From Thermotoga sp. KOL6 (lineage in GTDB: Bacteria; Thermotogota; Thermotogae; Thermotogales; Thermotogaceae): a DNA stretch of 64,000 nucleotides. The position numbers and the translations under genes were made by a program. Below are positions 1-11,683 of this stretch, piece after piece. Location of the stretch: the NCBI RefSeq assembly GCF_002866025.1, contig NZ_LNDE01000001.1, forward strand, positions 372,001 through 436,000, in the 5' to 3' direction. The stretch's first letter is position 1; each line of letters opens with the position of its first letter. The notes under the pieces were generated by a model. That model worked only from the letters and a program-made list of their open reading frames with translations. It made no database searches and had not been told where the DNA came from.

Positions 1-1
1 T

Positions 2-1192
2 CTCATAGATGAAGCGGCAGCTTATGTGAGATTGGAGTCATCTTACCCCTCAGAAGAACTTCTGAAACTAGAAGAAGAGATGAGAACGCTAGAGGACAAA
101 ATCAACGATGCTGTGGTGAAAGGAGAATACGAGGAAGCAGCAAGATTAAAAATAGAGTATCAAAAATTGAAAGAAAAGTACGAAGAGATGAGAAAAACTC
201 AAGAAAAGATAGAACCAGTAGTCGACGAAAGTGTTGTTGCAAAAGTTGTGGAACAGTGGACTGGAATACCTGTATCCCGTATCATGGAATCTGAAAAAGA
301 AAAACTTATGAAGTTGGAAGAATTGATCCATCAACGATTGGTAAATCAAGAAGAAGCGGTGAAAATTGTAGCACGGACCATCAGACGCGCCAGAGTAGGG
401 ATAAAAAATCCGAAGAGACCGATAGGTGTCTTTCTCTTCCTCGGACCCACAGGAGTTGGAAAAACAGAGCTCGCAAAAACGCTCGCGGATGTACTTTTCG
501 GTAGTGAAGATGCGATGATAAGATTGGATATGAGTGAATATATGGAGAAACATTCTGTTGCGAGACTCATCGGAGCCCCTCCTGGATACGTTGGTTACGA
601 AGAGGGAGGCCAACTCACGGAGGCGGTAAGGAGAAGACCTTACAGCGTTGTTTTGCTCGACGAAATAGAAAAAGCTCACCCAGACGTATTCAATGTTCTC
701 CTCCAGGTATTTGAAGATGGACGTTTAACTGATGGAAAAGGTAACACCGTTGATTTCAGAAACACGATAATAATAATGACAAGTAATATTGGTAGCGAAA
801 AAATCGTTGAATTTTCAGAAAATGTTCGATTTGAAATAGAAAAAGAACTCCGAAAGACATTCAAACCGGAATTTCTGAACAGAATAGATGCTGTTGTCTT
901 CTTCAAACCACTTAATGTTGATGAAGTTAAGAAAATTGTGGAAATAATGGTGAAACAACTGGAAGATCTTCTGAAAGAGAAGAAGATCACCCTTGAACTC
1001 ACCGAAAAAGCCAAGGAATACCTGGCAGAGGCGGGTTACGTCCCGTCTCTTGGTGCAAGACCACTAAGAAGAATCATAGAGTTGGAACTCGAATCTATGA
1101 TAGCAGATAAAATGTTGGAAGGAGAAATTCAAGAAGGTGATCATGTGATAGTGGACGCTGACGATTACGGCTTGAAATTGGAGAGGAGGTGA
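2..1192 (+). CDS. clpC: ClpC-type AAA+ unfoldase, C-terminal half (5' end outside window)
   Basis: Hsp100 ATPase that unfolds or disaggregates cytosolic proteins. The reading frame is open from base 2; the first visible residues (LIDEAA) are the end of the first AAA module. A short coiled middle domain follows with a UVR-like motif (EYEEAARLKIEYQKLKEKYE), which is the ClpC rather than ClpB layout. Then comes the second AAA+ module: Walker A GPTGVGKT (bases 443-466), Walker B VVLLDEIEKAHPD, TSNIGS, and PEFLNRID. The stretch between TSNIGS and PEFLNRID is unusually short and has no (I/L/V)GF loop, the usual ClpP contact. First of four tightly linked genes; its TGA lies 6 bases before the next start and its end carries that gene's ribosome site. 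Confidence 0.93.
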   Translation, partial: LIDEAAAYVRLESSYPSEELLKLEEEMRTLEDKINDAVVKGEYEEAARLKIEYQKLKEKYEEMRKTQEKIEPVVDESVVAKVVEQWTGIPVSRIMESEKEKLMKLEELIHQRLVNQEEAVKIVARTIRRARVGIKNPKRPIGVFLFLGPTGVGKTELAKTLADVLFGSEDAMIRLDMSEYMEKHSVARLIGAPPGYVGYEEGGQLTEAVRRRPYSVVLLDEIEKAHPDVFNVLLQVFEDGRLTDGKGNTVDFRNTIIIMTSNIGSEKIVEFSENVRFEIEKELRKTFKPEFLNRIDAVVFFKPLNVDEVKKIVEIMVKQLEDLLKEKKITLELTEKAKEYLAEAGYVPSLGARPLRRIIELELESMIADKMLEGEIQEGDHVIVDADDYGLKLERR

Positions 1193-1198
1193 AGATCC

Positions 1199-3029
<1,831 letters not shown>

Positions 3030-4043
3030 GGAATTGGAAATTTTCAAGAATTCTTCTGTAATTTCGAGTATGACTTTGTCACTTTCGAGACGGGCAAGAA
3101 CACTTCTTAACTTCTTTGAAGGAAAAACCACCACAAAATTCTTGCCGGGTTCTACGAACAGTTCTGCCGTGTAATTCAGATTGTGTTGTTTCACCATAAT
3201 CCTCATGACTTCCCCGATTCTTGAAAGAGTAGCATAGGATCCTTTCGAGAGCACAGCTGCTTTTCTTACAAGCTTGCTGAACACATCCTTTCTTGCCACA
3301 AGTTCTTCCACAGTTTTTGCGTTTAAAAAGGACTCCAAAGTTCTTTGCTCTTCCAGACTCACTTTGTCACCACAAATTTTCATGATCATCCGCGGGTACT
3401 TCACAACCAATTTGTCTTCTTTTTCGTAAAAATCGAGGGTTTGGATGTTCAACTTTTGAAGAGCCTTGAAAACATGTCGAACGGTTACATAAGGAATTTT
3501 CAAAGAAAAAGTAACCCTTGGCACAGCAGAAATCTGAGCGAATGTTACAACATCCGAAGATGGTCCAAACATGAAAACATCCTTTTCTTCGAACAGAAGA
3601 ATCAAAAATTCTCCCTCATCTAAGTTTGCACTGGAAAAATTCAGGGCACTTTCAAATTCCCTTTTCACAAGGGTACAAAGAAATCTTTCTTCTCCATCCT
3701 CTTGAGGAACTTCTCCTACCTTGCATTTGACATCTAGGATTTCACTCCCCGCCTTCAAGGCGAGTCTATCTTGAGAGATTGTGATGTGAAGTTCTTTGAC
3801 TTTTATATCACTCAAGAAGAATTTCACCAAATCAAGAGAAACGATTCTACTTCCTTCGAATTTCGGTATTTTTCCTAAAAATATTTCCAAACTCGCACAA
3901 TTATCACTAGCACTGATCCAAAGACCTTCCCTGAAGAAAAAACTGATAAACCTCGCACTCGGTTCTGTTGTTCCAACGAGTTTATCAAGCAAATACACCC
4001 AATTTTTCAACTCTTCACCATTGACAATCAGTTCCATGAAATT

Positions 4044-6635
4044 TCACCTCAAGAGGTCCTCTAACTGTTCTAAAACCGTTTTGATCATCTCGGGACGTTT
4101 TCCGCCAGCTTGAGCAAAATTTTTTCTTCCACCTCCACTTCCTCCAAGTAGTTTTGCTATGTTTCGAGCGATTGTTGAGGCGTTGTATTTGTCCGTGAGT
4201 TCATCTGAAACCTTCACAACAAGTGATACTTTGTTTTCAAATCGACTGAACAGAACGACTATACCCCGATTCTTTTTCAATATGTTATCTGCTATTCCTC
4301 CCAAATGTCTTACGTCAACTTCGTCGAAGATGCCATAGTAGACTCGAATTCCATCCTCAAGTCGTCTTTCAGAAACAGTTTCTTCAGAGATCTTCCCCTG
4401 CGATAGTTTCTTTTCCAATTCTTTCACCTTTTTCTTCAGATTCAAAACCCTATCGACAATTTCGTCTTCTTTGCTTCCGAGAATTTCTTTCAAATGCGAA
4501 ATTATAAACTCGTAGTCTCTCACCAACTTCAAGATCTCAAATCCTGTTACTGCTTCTATTCTTCTCACACCTGAGGACACCGATTCTTCCGATAGGATTT
4601 TGAAAAGTCCAATCTGCCCTGTGTTTCTAACATGGGTCCCTCCACAAAGTTCTTTGCTCACGCCGGGAACTTCAACCACTCTAACCACATCGCCGTATTT
4701 CTCAGTGAATAGGGCGATAACACCTGATTTTACAGCCTCTTCATAGCTGGTGTATCTCACTTCAACAGGGATCGCCTCCATGATCCATTCGTTAACCAAA
4801 TTCTCAATTTGCATTATCTCTTCCTTCGAGAGAGATTTATAATGCGTGAAGTCGAATCTCAATCTTTCGGGAGCAACCAAAGACCCTGCTTGCCTCACAT
4901 GAGGCCCGAGGATTCTTCTTAGAGCAGCATGGAGAAGGTGAGTCGCCGTGTGGTTTCTCATGGTAGCTTCCCTTCTCTTCTTATCAACCTTTAAAATAAC
5001 TTTCTCTCCCTTTCGCAATTTCCCCTCCAATATTTTTATCCTGTGTACAACTATCCCTTCTGAAGCTTCGAAAACGTATTCTACAAAACCTTTCCCGTTT
5101 TTCCACTCGGCAACTCCAGTGTCGGCCACTTGTCCTCCTTTTTCTGCATAAAACGGCGTGACAGAGAATATCACTTCAGCTACATCCTTTTCATATGCTT
5201 CCTCAACTGTTCTACCCTCTTTAGCTATGAGTACAACTTCTGATTCATCTTCTAATTTTTCGTATCCAGTAAACTTAACTCTGAAAGAGGTAGGGAGTTC
5301 ATCCAAATAATCGTATCTCTTGGCAAACTCCACATTTCCCGTGGCTAACCTAGATTTTTTCTGCTGTTCCGCCATGTATTTGTCAAAATCCTTCACATCA
5401 ATTTCTACTCCCTTTTCCTTGGCAATCTCGAGAGTCAGCTCCAGAGGGAGACCGTATGTATCGTACAATTTGAACGCATCTTGAGATTCTATTTTCCCCT
5501 TTTGTTCAGCGAGCTCGTCGAAAACTCTCATCCCTTGTTCTAAAGTTCTCAAGAATCTACTTTCTTCCGCCGAAAGAACTTCTTTCACCATCTTCTCACC
5601 TTGAACAATTTCAGGGTAGATTTTCCCCATCTTATTCACAACTGCATCGACAATTTTGTAGAGGAACGGTTCGTTCATTCCAAGAAGTATCCCATGTCTC
5701 ATGGCACGCCTTATGATCCTTCTGAGCACATAACCTCGACCTTCATTAGATGGAAAGATTCCCTCGCTGATCAAGAATGTGATAGCTCTGATATGATCTG
5801 CAATCACTCTGATGGAAATATCTTTCTTTTCATCCGTCTTGTATACGGCACTGGTTAAATCTTCTATGCGCTCTATTATTGGTTTGAACAGATCAGTATC
5901 AAAATTGCTGTAGACTCCTTGCATCATGGCGCAGAATCTTTCAAGACCCGCTCCTGTATCTATGTTCTTTCTGGACAAGGGATGCAGTTCTCCCTTTTCA
6001 TCTTGGTAGTATTCCGTGAAGACGAGATTCCAAATTTCCACAAAACGCCCCTCAGAATTCGCAGGTGTGCATTCTTCACCATCTGGACATCCTTCAGAAT
6101 ATCCCGTGTCGTAAAAAATCTCCGTGTCCGGTCCACACGGTCCTGTTGGCCCAGCGGGTCCCCAGAAATTATCTTCCTTCCCCATTCTCAATATCTTCCG
6201 CTCCGGAAGCCCTATCTTTTCATTCCATATTCTGAAAGCTTCTTCGTCTTCTTCGTAAACGGATACCCAGAGTTTCTCTTCAGGGACACCGAGCACCTGT
6301 GTGAGAAATTCCCACGCCCATTCTATCGCCTCTTCCTTGAAATAATCTCCAAAAGAGAAGTTTCCGAGCATCTCGAAGAATGTGTGGTGTCTCGGTGTCT
6401 TTCCGACGTTCTCTATATCAACTGTTCTGAGACACTTTTGACAGGTGGCTATTCTCGTATAAACGGGTTCTACCTTCCCCCAGAAAATTGGTTTAAAAGG
6501 GACCATTCCTGCTACTGTAAACAAAAGCTGAGGATCATCTGGTATGAGAGAGGCACTGGGTAAAATCTTGTGACCTTTTTTCTCGAAAAATCTCAAAAAG
6601 GCTTCTCTTATTTCTTCGGAAGTCATGTATCTCAT
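4044..6635 (-). CDS. alaS: Alanyl-tRNA synthetase
   Basis: Charges tRNA-Ala and edits mischarged Ser or Gly. At 863 residues it has the full four-part layout: class II catalytic core near the N terminus ([20 protein letters not shown]), tRNA-recognition region, editing domain with H562-X3-H566 (HTATH) and C664-X3-H668 (CGGTH), and the DHHA1/C-Ala tail with [18 protein letters not shown] 6635 overlaps the cdsA stop (ATGA) and is preceded by GGGAGTGATGGG. Translationally coupled inside the frr-uppS-cdsA operon. A second, free-standing editing protein (AlaX-L) is encoded at 53023. Confidence 0.97.
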   Translation of the reverse strand: MRYMTSEEIREAFLRFFEKKGHKILPSASLIPDDPQLLFTVAGMVPFKPIFWGKVEPVYTRIATCQKCLRTVDIENVGKTPRHHTFFEMLGNFSFGDYFKEEAIEWAWEFLTQVLGVPEEKLWVSVYEEDEEAFRIWNEKIGLPERKILRMGKEDNFWGPAGPTGPCGPDTEIFYDTGYSEGCPDGEECTPANSEGRFVEIWNLVFTEYYQDEKGELHPLSRKNIDTGAGLERFCAMMQGVYSNFDTDLFKPIIERIEDLTSAVYKTDEKKDISIRVIADHIRAITFLISEGIFPSNEGRGYVLRRIIRRAMRHGILLGMNEPFLYKIVDAVVNKMGKIYPEIVQGEKMVKEVLSAEESRFLRTLEQGMRVFDELAEQKGKIESQDAFKLYDTYGLPLELTLEIAKEKGVEIDVKDFDKYMAEQQKKSRLATGNVEFAKRYDYLDELPTSFRVKFTGYEKLEDESEVVLIAKEGRTVEEAYEKDVAEVIFSVTPFYAEKGGQVADTGVAEWKNGKGFVEYVFEASEGIVVHRIKILEGKLRKGEKVILKVDKKRREATMRNHTATHLLHAALRRILGPHVRQAGSLVAPERLRFDFTHYKSLSKEEIMQIENLVNEWIMEAIPVEVRYTSYEEAVKSGVIALFTEKYGDVVRVVEVPGVSKELCGGTHVRNTGQIGLFKILSEESVSSGVRRIEAVTGFEILKLVRDYEFIISHLKEILGSKEDEIVDRVLNLKKKVKELEKKLSQGKISEETVSERRLEDGIRVYYGIFDEVDVRHLGGIADNILKKNRGIVVLFSRFENKVSLVVKVSDELTDKYNASTIARNIAKLLGGSGGGRKNFAQAGGKRPEMIKTVLEQLEDLLR

Positions 6636-7444
6636 CCCATCACTCCCTCGAATATTTTGAAAACTATGTAACTAACAGGTGCAACAAAGAGCAATCCATC
6701 TATCCTGTCGAGCATTCCACCATGTCCCGGTAGAGTTTTCCCCGAATCTTTGACACCGTAGTATCTTTTCAAAGCAGACTCGAAGATATCACCGAAAGTA
6801 TCTGCTACTGCCACCACAGCAGCAAACGGCAGAAAAGTTTTGTAGTTTATTACATCGATCGATAGCAGATTGTTGACGATCAATCGATATAGAAGTGTGT
6901 AAATCAAAACTCCTAGGAATCCTCCTATAACACCCTCTAAACTCTTCCTTGGACTGTAGTGAGGAGAAATTCTTATTTTTCCAAATTTAAGACCTGTAAA
7001 ATAAGCGAAAGAATCGAATACCCATGTGGATGTAAGAACGAGCAACGCATTGGCCGCTCCGAAATCACGATACATCGGTATGAAAAAACTGAGAAAAGAG
7101 GCTACGTATATCAAAGCAATGGAGAAAGATGCTACTGTTTTGAACACTTGAGTTGGATTCTTATCGCTGGCTAAAGAGGATACAACTCCCAATATGAAAA
7201 CGATGGAAAATGGTTGAAATGGTTCTTTAAAAATGATCCCGTACAGAATAGGATAAACTGCTAAAAGAATAACATAGAAGAATCTAGAATCTCTATCTTT
7301 CAGTTCAAGTGTGATCAATTCATATCCCGCGAGTATAACGATGGCCGAGACGAGCCCAACGAGACTTTCATAACTCACAAAACACAAAACAACGAACGGA
7401 GCAACAACTATTGCTGTTATCGTTCTAGTTTTTAATTCATCCAT
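6632..7444 (-). CDS. cdsA: Phosphatidate cytidylyltransferase (CDP-diglyceride synthase)
   Basis: Integral membrane enzyme making CDP-diacylglycerol from phosphatidate and CTP, the branch point for phospholipid head groups. The 270-residue protein is mostly hydrophobic helices. The CDS signature occupies about 223-249: [20 protein letters not shown] followed by GMLDRID. T. maritima CdsA of the same length has a crystal structure. The gene overlaps uppS by eight bases at its start and alaS by four at its end. PlsC, which makes its substrate, is encoded at 20022. Confidence 0.96.
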   Translation of the reverse strand: MDELKTRTITAIVVAPFVVLCFVSYESLVGLVSAIVILAGYELITLELKDRDSRFFYVILLAVYPILYGIIFKEPFQPFSIVFILGVVSSLASDKNPTQVFKTVASFSIALIYVASFLSFFIPMYRDFGAANALLVLTSTWVFDSFAYFTGLKFGKIRISPHYSPRKSLEGVIGGFLGVLIYTLLYRLIVNNLLSIDVINYKTFLPFAAVVAVADTFGDIFESALKRYYGVKDSGKTLPGHGGMLDRIDGLLFVAPVSYIVFKIFEGVMG

Positions 7445-8138
7445 CGCTCAAACCCCCAAATCGCCTTTCCCGCTTTGAATAACTCTCTATAGCCCTTAAA
7501 AAATCTTTCTTTGTAAAATCTGGCCACAGCCTCTTTGTGAAGTACAACTCTGAGTAAGCAGATTGCCAGATCAAGAAATTGCTGAGTCTCATCTCTCCAG
7601 AAGTCCTTATTATCAAATCCGGGTCAGGAACGTCCGGTAGATAGAGATATCTTCGAAAAATTTCTTCTGTGAGAATTACCTCTTTTCCATTTCTGACCTC
7701 TCCGATTATGGATTCTACTGCATCTAGTATCTCTTTTCTCCCTCCGTAATTGAACGCTATAATGAGAGTCATTCTATCGAAGTTACAGGTTTTTTCTTCG
7801 ACTTCATTCCACTTTTTCAACACGTTCTCCGGAAGACCTTTTTTTCGTCCAAGTATCTTCACCCTGACTCTTTCTTTTTTGAGAAGCTCCATTTCTCGGT
7901 CTACCATTTGAATGAATAGATTCATTAGAAACTCAACTTCCTCTTTAGGACGTTTCCAATTCTCCGTAGAGAAAGAATATGCTGTGAGATATTCTATTCC
8001 AAGTTCCAATGACCACTTTACTGTGTTGTGAAGTACCTGGGCACCCCTTTGGTGCCCTTTTATTCTAGGAAGTCCTCTCCTTTTAGCCCATCTTCCATTT
8101 CCATCCATTATGATCGCAACGTGACGCGGTATTTTCAA
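7437..8138 (-). CDS. uppS: Undecaprenyl (polyprenyl) diphosphate synthase, cis type
   Basis: Extends farnesyl diphosphate with isopentenyl units to form the C55 lipid carrier used in cell-wall synthesis. At 233 residues it has the family pattern: [17 protein letters not shown] (6-22) with catalytic Asp12, the FSTENWKRP segment, and the C-terminal [19 protein letters not shown] and SELYF region. ATG 8138 overlaps the frr stop (ATGA). The order frr-uppS-cdsA is the classical bacterial arrangement and links translation recycling to envelope precursor supply. Confidence 0.97.
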   Translation of the reverse strand: MKIPRHVAIIMDGNGRWAKRRGLPRIKGHQRGAQVLHNTVKWSLELGIEYLTAYSFSTENWKRPKEEVEFLMNLFIQMVDREMELLKKERVRVKILGRKKGLPENVLKKWNEVEEKTCNFDRMTLIIAFNYGGRKEILDAVESIIGEVRNGKEVILTEEIFRRYLYLPDVPDPDLIIRTSGEMRLSNFLIWQSAYSELYFTKRLWPDFTKKDFLRAIESYSKRERRFGGLSDG

Positions 8139-8692
8139 AATTCCATGATCTCCTCTTTCTTGATTTCAAAAACCTCATCCAACTTTTTTATGAACTCATC
8201 TGTGAGTTTTTGAATCTCGTTCTCCAGCCTCCTGGCATCATCTTCCGGTATGTTCCCTTCCTTTTGTTCCTCTTTGATTTTCTTTATTATCTCCCTCCGA
8301 ATATTTCTGACAGCTATCTTTCCTTCTTCAACTATTTCTTTCGCCTTTTTGACCCACTTCTCCCTTTGCTCTGTGGTCGGTGACGGAAAAACGAGTCTGA
8401 TAGTATTACCATCGTTTATGGGATTCAAGCCCAAGTCTGAAGCATTTATTGCCCTTTCTATAAGGCTTAAAACACTCCTATCCCAGGGTTTGATAACAAG
8501 AGATCTTTCCTCGGAAATAGATATCGTGGCGAGCTGATTAATGGGCGTTGGTACACCGTAGTATTCTACTTTTATCTCTTCCAAAATGGCGGGGGACGGC
8601 TTGCCTGTTCTCATTTTTTTAAGTTCTTCTTCAATTTTTTCCAAAGTTTTCTTCATTCTCTCTCTGGCTTCTTTTATAAACGGATTCACCAT
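8135..8692 (-). CDS. frr: Ribosome recycling factor
   Basis: Splits post-termination ribosomes together with EF-G. ATG 8692 was chosen because it gives [20 protein letters not shown], the normal start and a 185-residue length, with GGGAGGGG upstream; an in-frame ATG at 8770 would add 26 unlike residues. The three-helix bundle and the conserved [13 protein letters not shown] segment are clear. First gene of the operon frr-uppS-cdsA-alaS-clamp-like, reading away from the aminotransferase at 8901. Confidence 0.97.
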   Translation of the reverse strand: MVNPFIKEARERMKKTLEKIEEELKKMRTGKPSPAILEEIKVEYYGVPTPINQLATISISEERSLVIKPWDRSVLSLIERAINASDLGLNPINDGNTIRLVFPSPTTEQREKWVKKAKEIVEEGKIAVRNIRREIIKKIKEEQKEGNIPEDDARRLENEIQKLTDEFIKKLDEVFEIKKEEIMEF

Positions 8693-8772
8693 CTTTTCCC
8701 CTCCCTTTTGTTCGAAGATCCTGTTTATCATTCTCAATGGGTGTTGTATAATATTCCCAACATCCCTCAAAA

Positions 8773-8781
8773 ATTATATCA
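8773..8781 (-). promoter_or_regulatory. Extended -10 promoter for the frr operon
   Basis: On the minus strand this reads TGATATAAT: a perfect TATAAT with the TG of an extended -10. No good TTGACA lies 16-18 bases upstream. It would give a leader of roughly 75 bases before frr. Confidence 0.6.
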
Positions 8782-8845
8782 GATTAAACTTTCCGTTTTC
8801 GAAATCTTTTGATATACGCGATTCATCACCCTGTAAAAATTGTAA

Positions 8846-8854
8846 TGATATAAT
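8846..8854 (+). promoter_or_regulatory. Extended -10 promoter for the aminotransferase-serA pair
   Basis: TGATATAAT on the plus strand, a mirror of the frr promoter in the same divergent gap. The -35 is weak (around 8826-8831). The predicted start is near 8861, about 40 bases before ATG 8901, which has an AAAGGGGGAG ribosome site. Confidence 0.65.
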
Positions 8855-8900
8855 TAGTTAAAAAAATAACAAACTCACTATCTCAGAAAGGGGGAGTTTC

Positions 8901-10055
8901 ATGGGAAACTTTCTCAAAAAACACTACATAATGGCACCCGGTCCGACTCCTGTTCCGAACGATATTTTAACAGAGGGAGCCAAGGAAACAATACATCACA
9001 GAACACCTCAGTTCGTTTCCATAATGGAAGAAACCCTTGAAGATGCAAAGTACATATTCCAAACTCAGAATAATGTTTATGCCTTCGCATCTACGGGAAC
9101 AGGCGCGATGGAAGCGGCAGTGGCAAATCTTGTAAGCCCTGGTGACAAAGTTATCGTAGTCGTGGCTGGAAAATTTGGCGAAAGATGGAGAGACATCTGT
9201 AAAGCTTATGGTGCAGACACTGTTGAAATCGAACTCGAGTGGGGAGACGCAGTTACACCAGAACAAATAGGAGACGCTTTGAACAAACATCCAGATGCAA
9301 AGGTAGTATTCACCACCTACAGCGAAACTTCAACTGGAACGGTCATAGATCTTGAAGGTATAGCAAGAGTGACAAAGAACAAGGATGTGGTTTTGGTTAC
9401 AGACGCTGTCAGCGCACTTGGAGCCGAACCGTTGAAAATGGATGAATGGGGAGTAGATGTTGTTGTTACGGGCTCTCAAAAAGGGCTCATGCTTCCCCCG
9501 GGTCTTGCTCTCATATCACTTAACGAAAAAGCGTGGAAACTGGTTGAAACATCTAAATCTCCCAGATATTATTTTGATCTTCGAGCTTACAAAAAATCTT
9601 ATCCAGACAATCCCTATACACCCGCGGTCAACATGATATACATGTTGAGGAAAGCCATTAAAATGATAAAAGAAGAGGGAATAGAAAACGTATGGGAGAG
9701 GCACAGAATTCTTGGTGAGGCGACGAGAGCAGCAGTCAAAGCACTTGGATTAGAACTCCTCTCCAAGAGACCGGGTAATGTGGTCACAGCCGTCAAAGTT
9801 CCTGAAGGTGTGGATGGGAAGTTGATTCCAAAGATCATGAGAGATAAATACGGCGTTACTATCGCAGGTGGTCAAGGAAAGCTCAAGGGGAAAATCTTCA
9901 GAATAGCACACTTAGGATACATGTCACCGTTTGACACCATAACAGCTATAACCGCTCTAGAATTTACACTGAAAGAACTTGGATACAACTTTGAACTCGG
10001 TGCAGGCGTTAAAGCTGCTGAAAGGGTTTTCACCAAAGAATTTATAGGGGAGTGA
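8901..10055 (+). CDS. Class V PLP-dependent aminotransferase (serine-pyruvate/alanine-glyoxylate type)
   Basis: A 384-residue fold-type I transaminase. Visible features are the N-terminal MAPGPTPVP loop, the [14 protein letters not shown] cofactor-binding segment, [12 protein letters not shown], and the Schiff-base lysine K194 in GSQKGLM. Family members transfer amino groups between serine or alanine and pyruvate or glyoxylate. It is followed after five bases by serA, so here it may act in serine metabolism, for example as the transaminase on phosphohydroxypyruvate or hydroxypyruvate; that is inference from context. Single promoter upstream, shared terminator after serA. Confidence 0.93.
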   Translation: MGNFLKKHYIMAPGPTPVPNDILTEGAKETIHHRTPQFVSIMEETLEDAKYIFQTQNNVYAFASTGTGAMEAAVANLVSPGDKVIVVVAGKFGERWRDICKAYGADTVEIELEWGDAVTPEQIGDALNKHPDAKVVFTTYSETSTGTVIDLEGIARVTKNKDVVLVTDAVSALGAEPLKMDEWGVDVVVTGSQKGLMLPPGLALISLNEKAWKLVETSKSPRYYFDLRAYKKSYPDNPYTPAVNMIYMLRKAIKMIKEEGIENVWERHRILGEATRAAVKALGLELLSKRPGNVVTAVKVPEGVDGKLIPKIMRDKYGVTIAGGQGKLKGKIFRIAHLGYMSPFDTITAITALEFTLKELGYNFELGAGVKAAERVFTKEFIGE

Positions 10056-10060
10056 TGTAA

Positions 10061-10981
10061 ATGGCGAAATACCGAGTGCATGTGAACGATCCTCTTGACG
10101 AAGAAGCCACGAAACTCCTCATGGGTAAAGAAGAACTGGAAGTGACATCCGAACATCTTGACAAAGAAAAACTGATGGAAATAATTCCAAACGTGGATGT
10201 TCTGGTGGTGAGAAGCGCTACAAAGGTTACAGCCGATATCATAGAGGCTGGTAAGAATCTAAAAATCATCGCACGAGCTGGTATAGGACTTGACAATATA
10301 GATCTGCAGAAAGCAAAAGAAAAAGGCGTAAAAGTTCTCAATACACCAGGAGCCAGCGCACCGTCGGTTGCCGAGTTAACAATAGGTTTGATGCTAGCCT
10401 GTGCACGTCACATTGCAAGAGCCACTATTTCGTTAAAAGAAGGAAAGTGGGAGAAAAAGGTTCTTAAAGGAAAAGAACTTTTGGGAAAGACACTCGGTCT
10501 CATTGGCTTTGGGAACATAGGTCGAGAAGTTGCAAAGCGAGCTCTTGGATTCAAAATGAAAGTAATCGCTTACGATCCTGCACGACCAGAAACAAATCTC
10601 CCAGTTGAGTATGTAGATCTCGATACTCTTCTCAAAGAAAGCGACATCATCTCCCTGCACGTTCCACTCAGTGAATCAACGAAACACATTATAAACAAGG
10701 AAAGTATCGCGAAGATGAAAGATGGCGTGATAATTATCAATACTTCGCGAGGTGGAACTATTGATGAAGAAGCTTTGTACGAAGCCCTTGTGAACGGAAA
10801 AGTCTATGCCGCTGGTTTGGACGTTTTTGAAGTCGAGCCGCCAAACGACGAGATCAGGAAGAAGCTCCTAAACCTTGACAACGTTGTGGCAACTCCTCAT
10901 ATAGGAGCTTCCACTGTAGAAGGCCAGAAAAGAGTGGGGAAAGAAATTGTGGAAAAAATTTTCAAGGAATTGGGAATTTGA
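10061..10981 (+). CDS. serA: D-3-phosphoglycerate dehydrogenase, short form
   Basis: NAD-dependent first step of serine synthesis, oxidising 3-phosphoglycerate to phosphohydroxypyruvate. The 306 residues cover the substrate and Rossmann domains only; the C-terminal ACT domain that gives serine feedback in longer enzymes is absent. NAD motif GLIGFGNIGREV, catalytic Arg230 (NTSRGGTIDEEAL), Glu259 (VEPP) and His280 (TPHIGAST) are present. Co-transcribed with the aminotransferase before it. A related 2-hydroxyacid dehydrogenase activity cannot be excluded, but the neighbour supports the serine pathway. Confidence 0.92.
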   Translation: MAKYRVHVNDPLDEEATKLLMGKEELEVTSEHLDKEKLMEIIPNVDVLVVRSATKVTADIIEAGKNLKIIARAGIGLDNIDLQKAKEKGVKVLNTPGASAPSVAELTIGLMLACARHIARATISLKEGKWEKKVLKGKELLGKTLGLIGFGNIGREVAKRALGFKMKVIAYDPARPETNLPVEYVDLDTLLKESDIISLHVPLSESTKHIINKESIAKMKDGVIIINTSRGGTIDEEALYEALVNGKVYAAGLDVFEVEPPNDEIRKKLLNLDNVVATPHIGASTVEGQKRVGKEIVEKIFKELGI

Positions 10982-11108
10982 GGCCGGGATTCGTTTCCCG
11001 GCTCCTTCTTCTTCTCTTAAACATTGAAATTACAGCGAACGAGACAATTTCATAAAGAAAGAGGAAAACACAGAAAAGAAGAATGACAAATTCCTTTGCT
11101 TTCCCCAT
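10962..11108 (-). CDS. Candidate small single-span membrane protein (48 aa)
   Basis: A short frame on the minus strand starts with MGKAKEFVILLFCVFLFLYE and continues through a hydrophobic span into a basic patch (FKRRRRSRETNPG). A GGAGGG ribosome site precedes it; a second ATG at 11114 is closer to that site. The protein would be one membrane helix with a positively charged tail. It overlaps the last 20 bases of serA and runs across the serA terminator, so part of the frame has another explanation. No family is recognised; the coding potential is plausible but unproven. Confidence 0.4.
   Translation of the reverse strand: MGKAKEFVILLFCVFLFLYEIVSFAVISMFKRRRRSRETNPGLKFPIP
10983..11015 (+). terminator. 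Rho-independent terminator after serA
   Basis: Seven-base stem GCCGGGA (10983-10989) pairs with TCCCGGC (10996-11002) around a six-base loop, followed by the pyrimidine-rich tail TCCTTCTTCTTCTC. It begins two bases after the serA stop. Confidence 0.75.
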
Positions 11109-11162
11109 TTCCATTTCCCTCCAATTTGTAGACTATTCGAGACCGGTACAAGTTCAAACTTG

Positions 11163-11191
11163 TTGACAAACTCAAAAGAATATTCTACAAT
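11163..11191 (+). promoter_or_regulatory. Sigma-70-type promoter of the padR-ABC operon
   Basis: TTGACA (11163-11168), a 17-base spacer and TACAAT (11186-11191): consensus -35 and one mismatch in -10. The start would be near 11198, upstream of the palindrome at 11210-11227. This is one of the two best -35/-10 pairs in the window. Confidence 0.82.
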
Positions 11192-11209
11192 TACACAGGT
11201 GTTCTAAAA

Positions 11210-11227
11210 ATATATCTATAGATATAT
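11210..11227. promoter_or_regulatory. Perfect 18-bp palindrome, likely PadR operator
   Basis: ATATATCTATAGATATAT is exactly self-complementary. It lies between the predicted transcription start and the padR start codon, where a dimeric repressor would block its own operon. Autoregulation is typical of PadR proteins; that this one binds here is inference from position and symmetry. Confidence 0.65.
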
Positions 11228-11238
11228 CGGGTGATATT

Positions 11239-11682
11239 ATGAAAGAATTTAAAGGATACTTGAAGTTGATAGTTTTACACATTCTCTCCAAAAGACCCTC
11301 GCACGGTTATTCGATTATGAAAGAGATCTCGCAGATGTTAGGTAGTGAGCCTCCCAGTCCAGGAGCGCTGTATCCTGTTTTGGCTTCACTTAGACGTCAG
11401 AAATTAATACTGTTGCGCTCCGAGGGAAAGAAAAAGATATACAGCTTGACGGAGAAAGGAAGGGAGTTTTTGGAAAAACACAGCGACGAATACAAAGAAG
11501 CATTGGAACTAGCAAAGAAGCTAAGAGAATTCTCCGAAATAGGTGGTAAGGAACTGAAAGATGTAGCAAAGCTTATTTTCGAGAATCTTTCTTCGTTGAA
11601 TTCTTCTCAAAAGGAAAAATTACAAAATGCCCTGCGAGAGCTGAAAAAAACTGTGCAGAGGATAATATACGGAGGTGAGTAA
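11239..11682 (+). CDS. PadR-family transcriptional regulator
   Basis: A 147-residue winged-helix regulator. The N-terminal PadR domain is clear: LIVLHILSKRPSHGYSIMKE, then SPGALYPVLASLRRQKLI and IYSLTEKGREFL (about 9-80). The remainder is a charged helical region likely to support dimerisation. PadR proteins usually repress multidrug or stress exporters until a ligand binds; here the gene is directly followed by an ABC exporter and preceded by a palindromic operator candidate. The inducer is unknown. Confidence 0.93.
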   Translation: MKEFKGYLKLIVLHILSKRPSHGYSIMKEISQMLGSEPPSPGALYPVLASLRRQKLILLRSEGKKKIYSLTEKGREFLEKHSDEYKEALELAKKLREFSEIGGKELKDVAKLIFENLSSLNSSQKEKLQNALRELKKTVQRIIYGGE

Positions 11683-11683
11683 A

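Noticed and set aside
5919-6563. 214-codon plus-strand frame inside alaS
   Set aside because: Antisense to conserved synthetase sequence; no ribosome site or recognisable domain.
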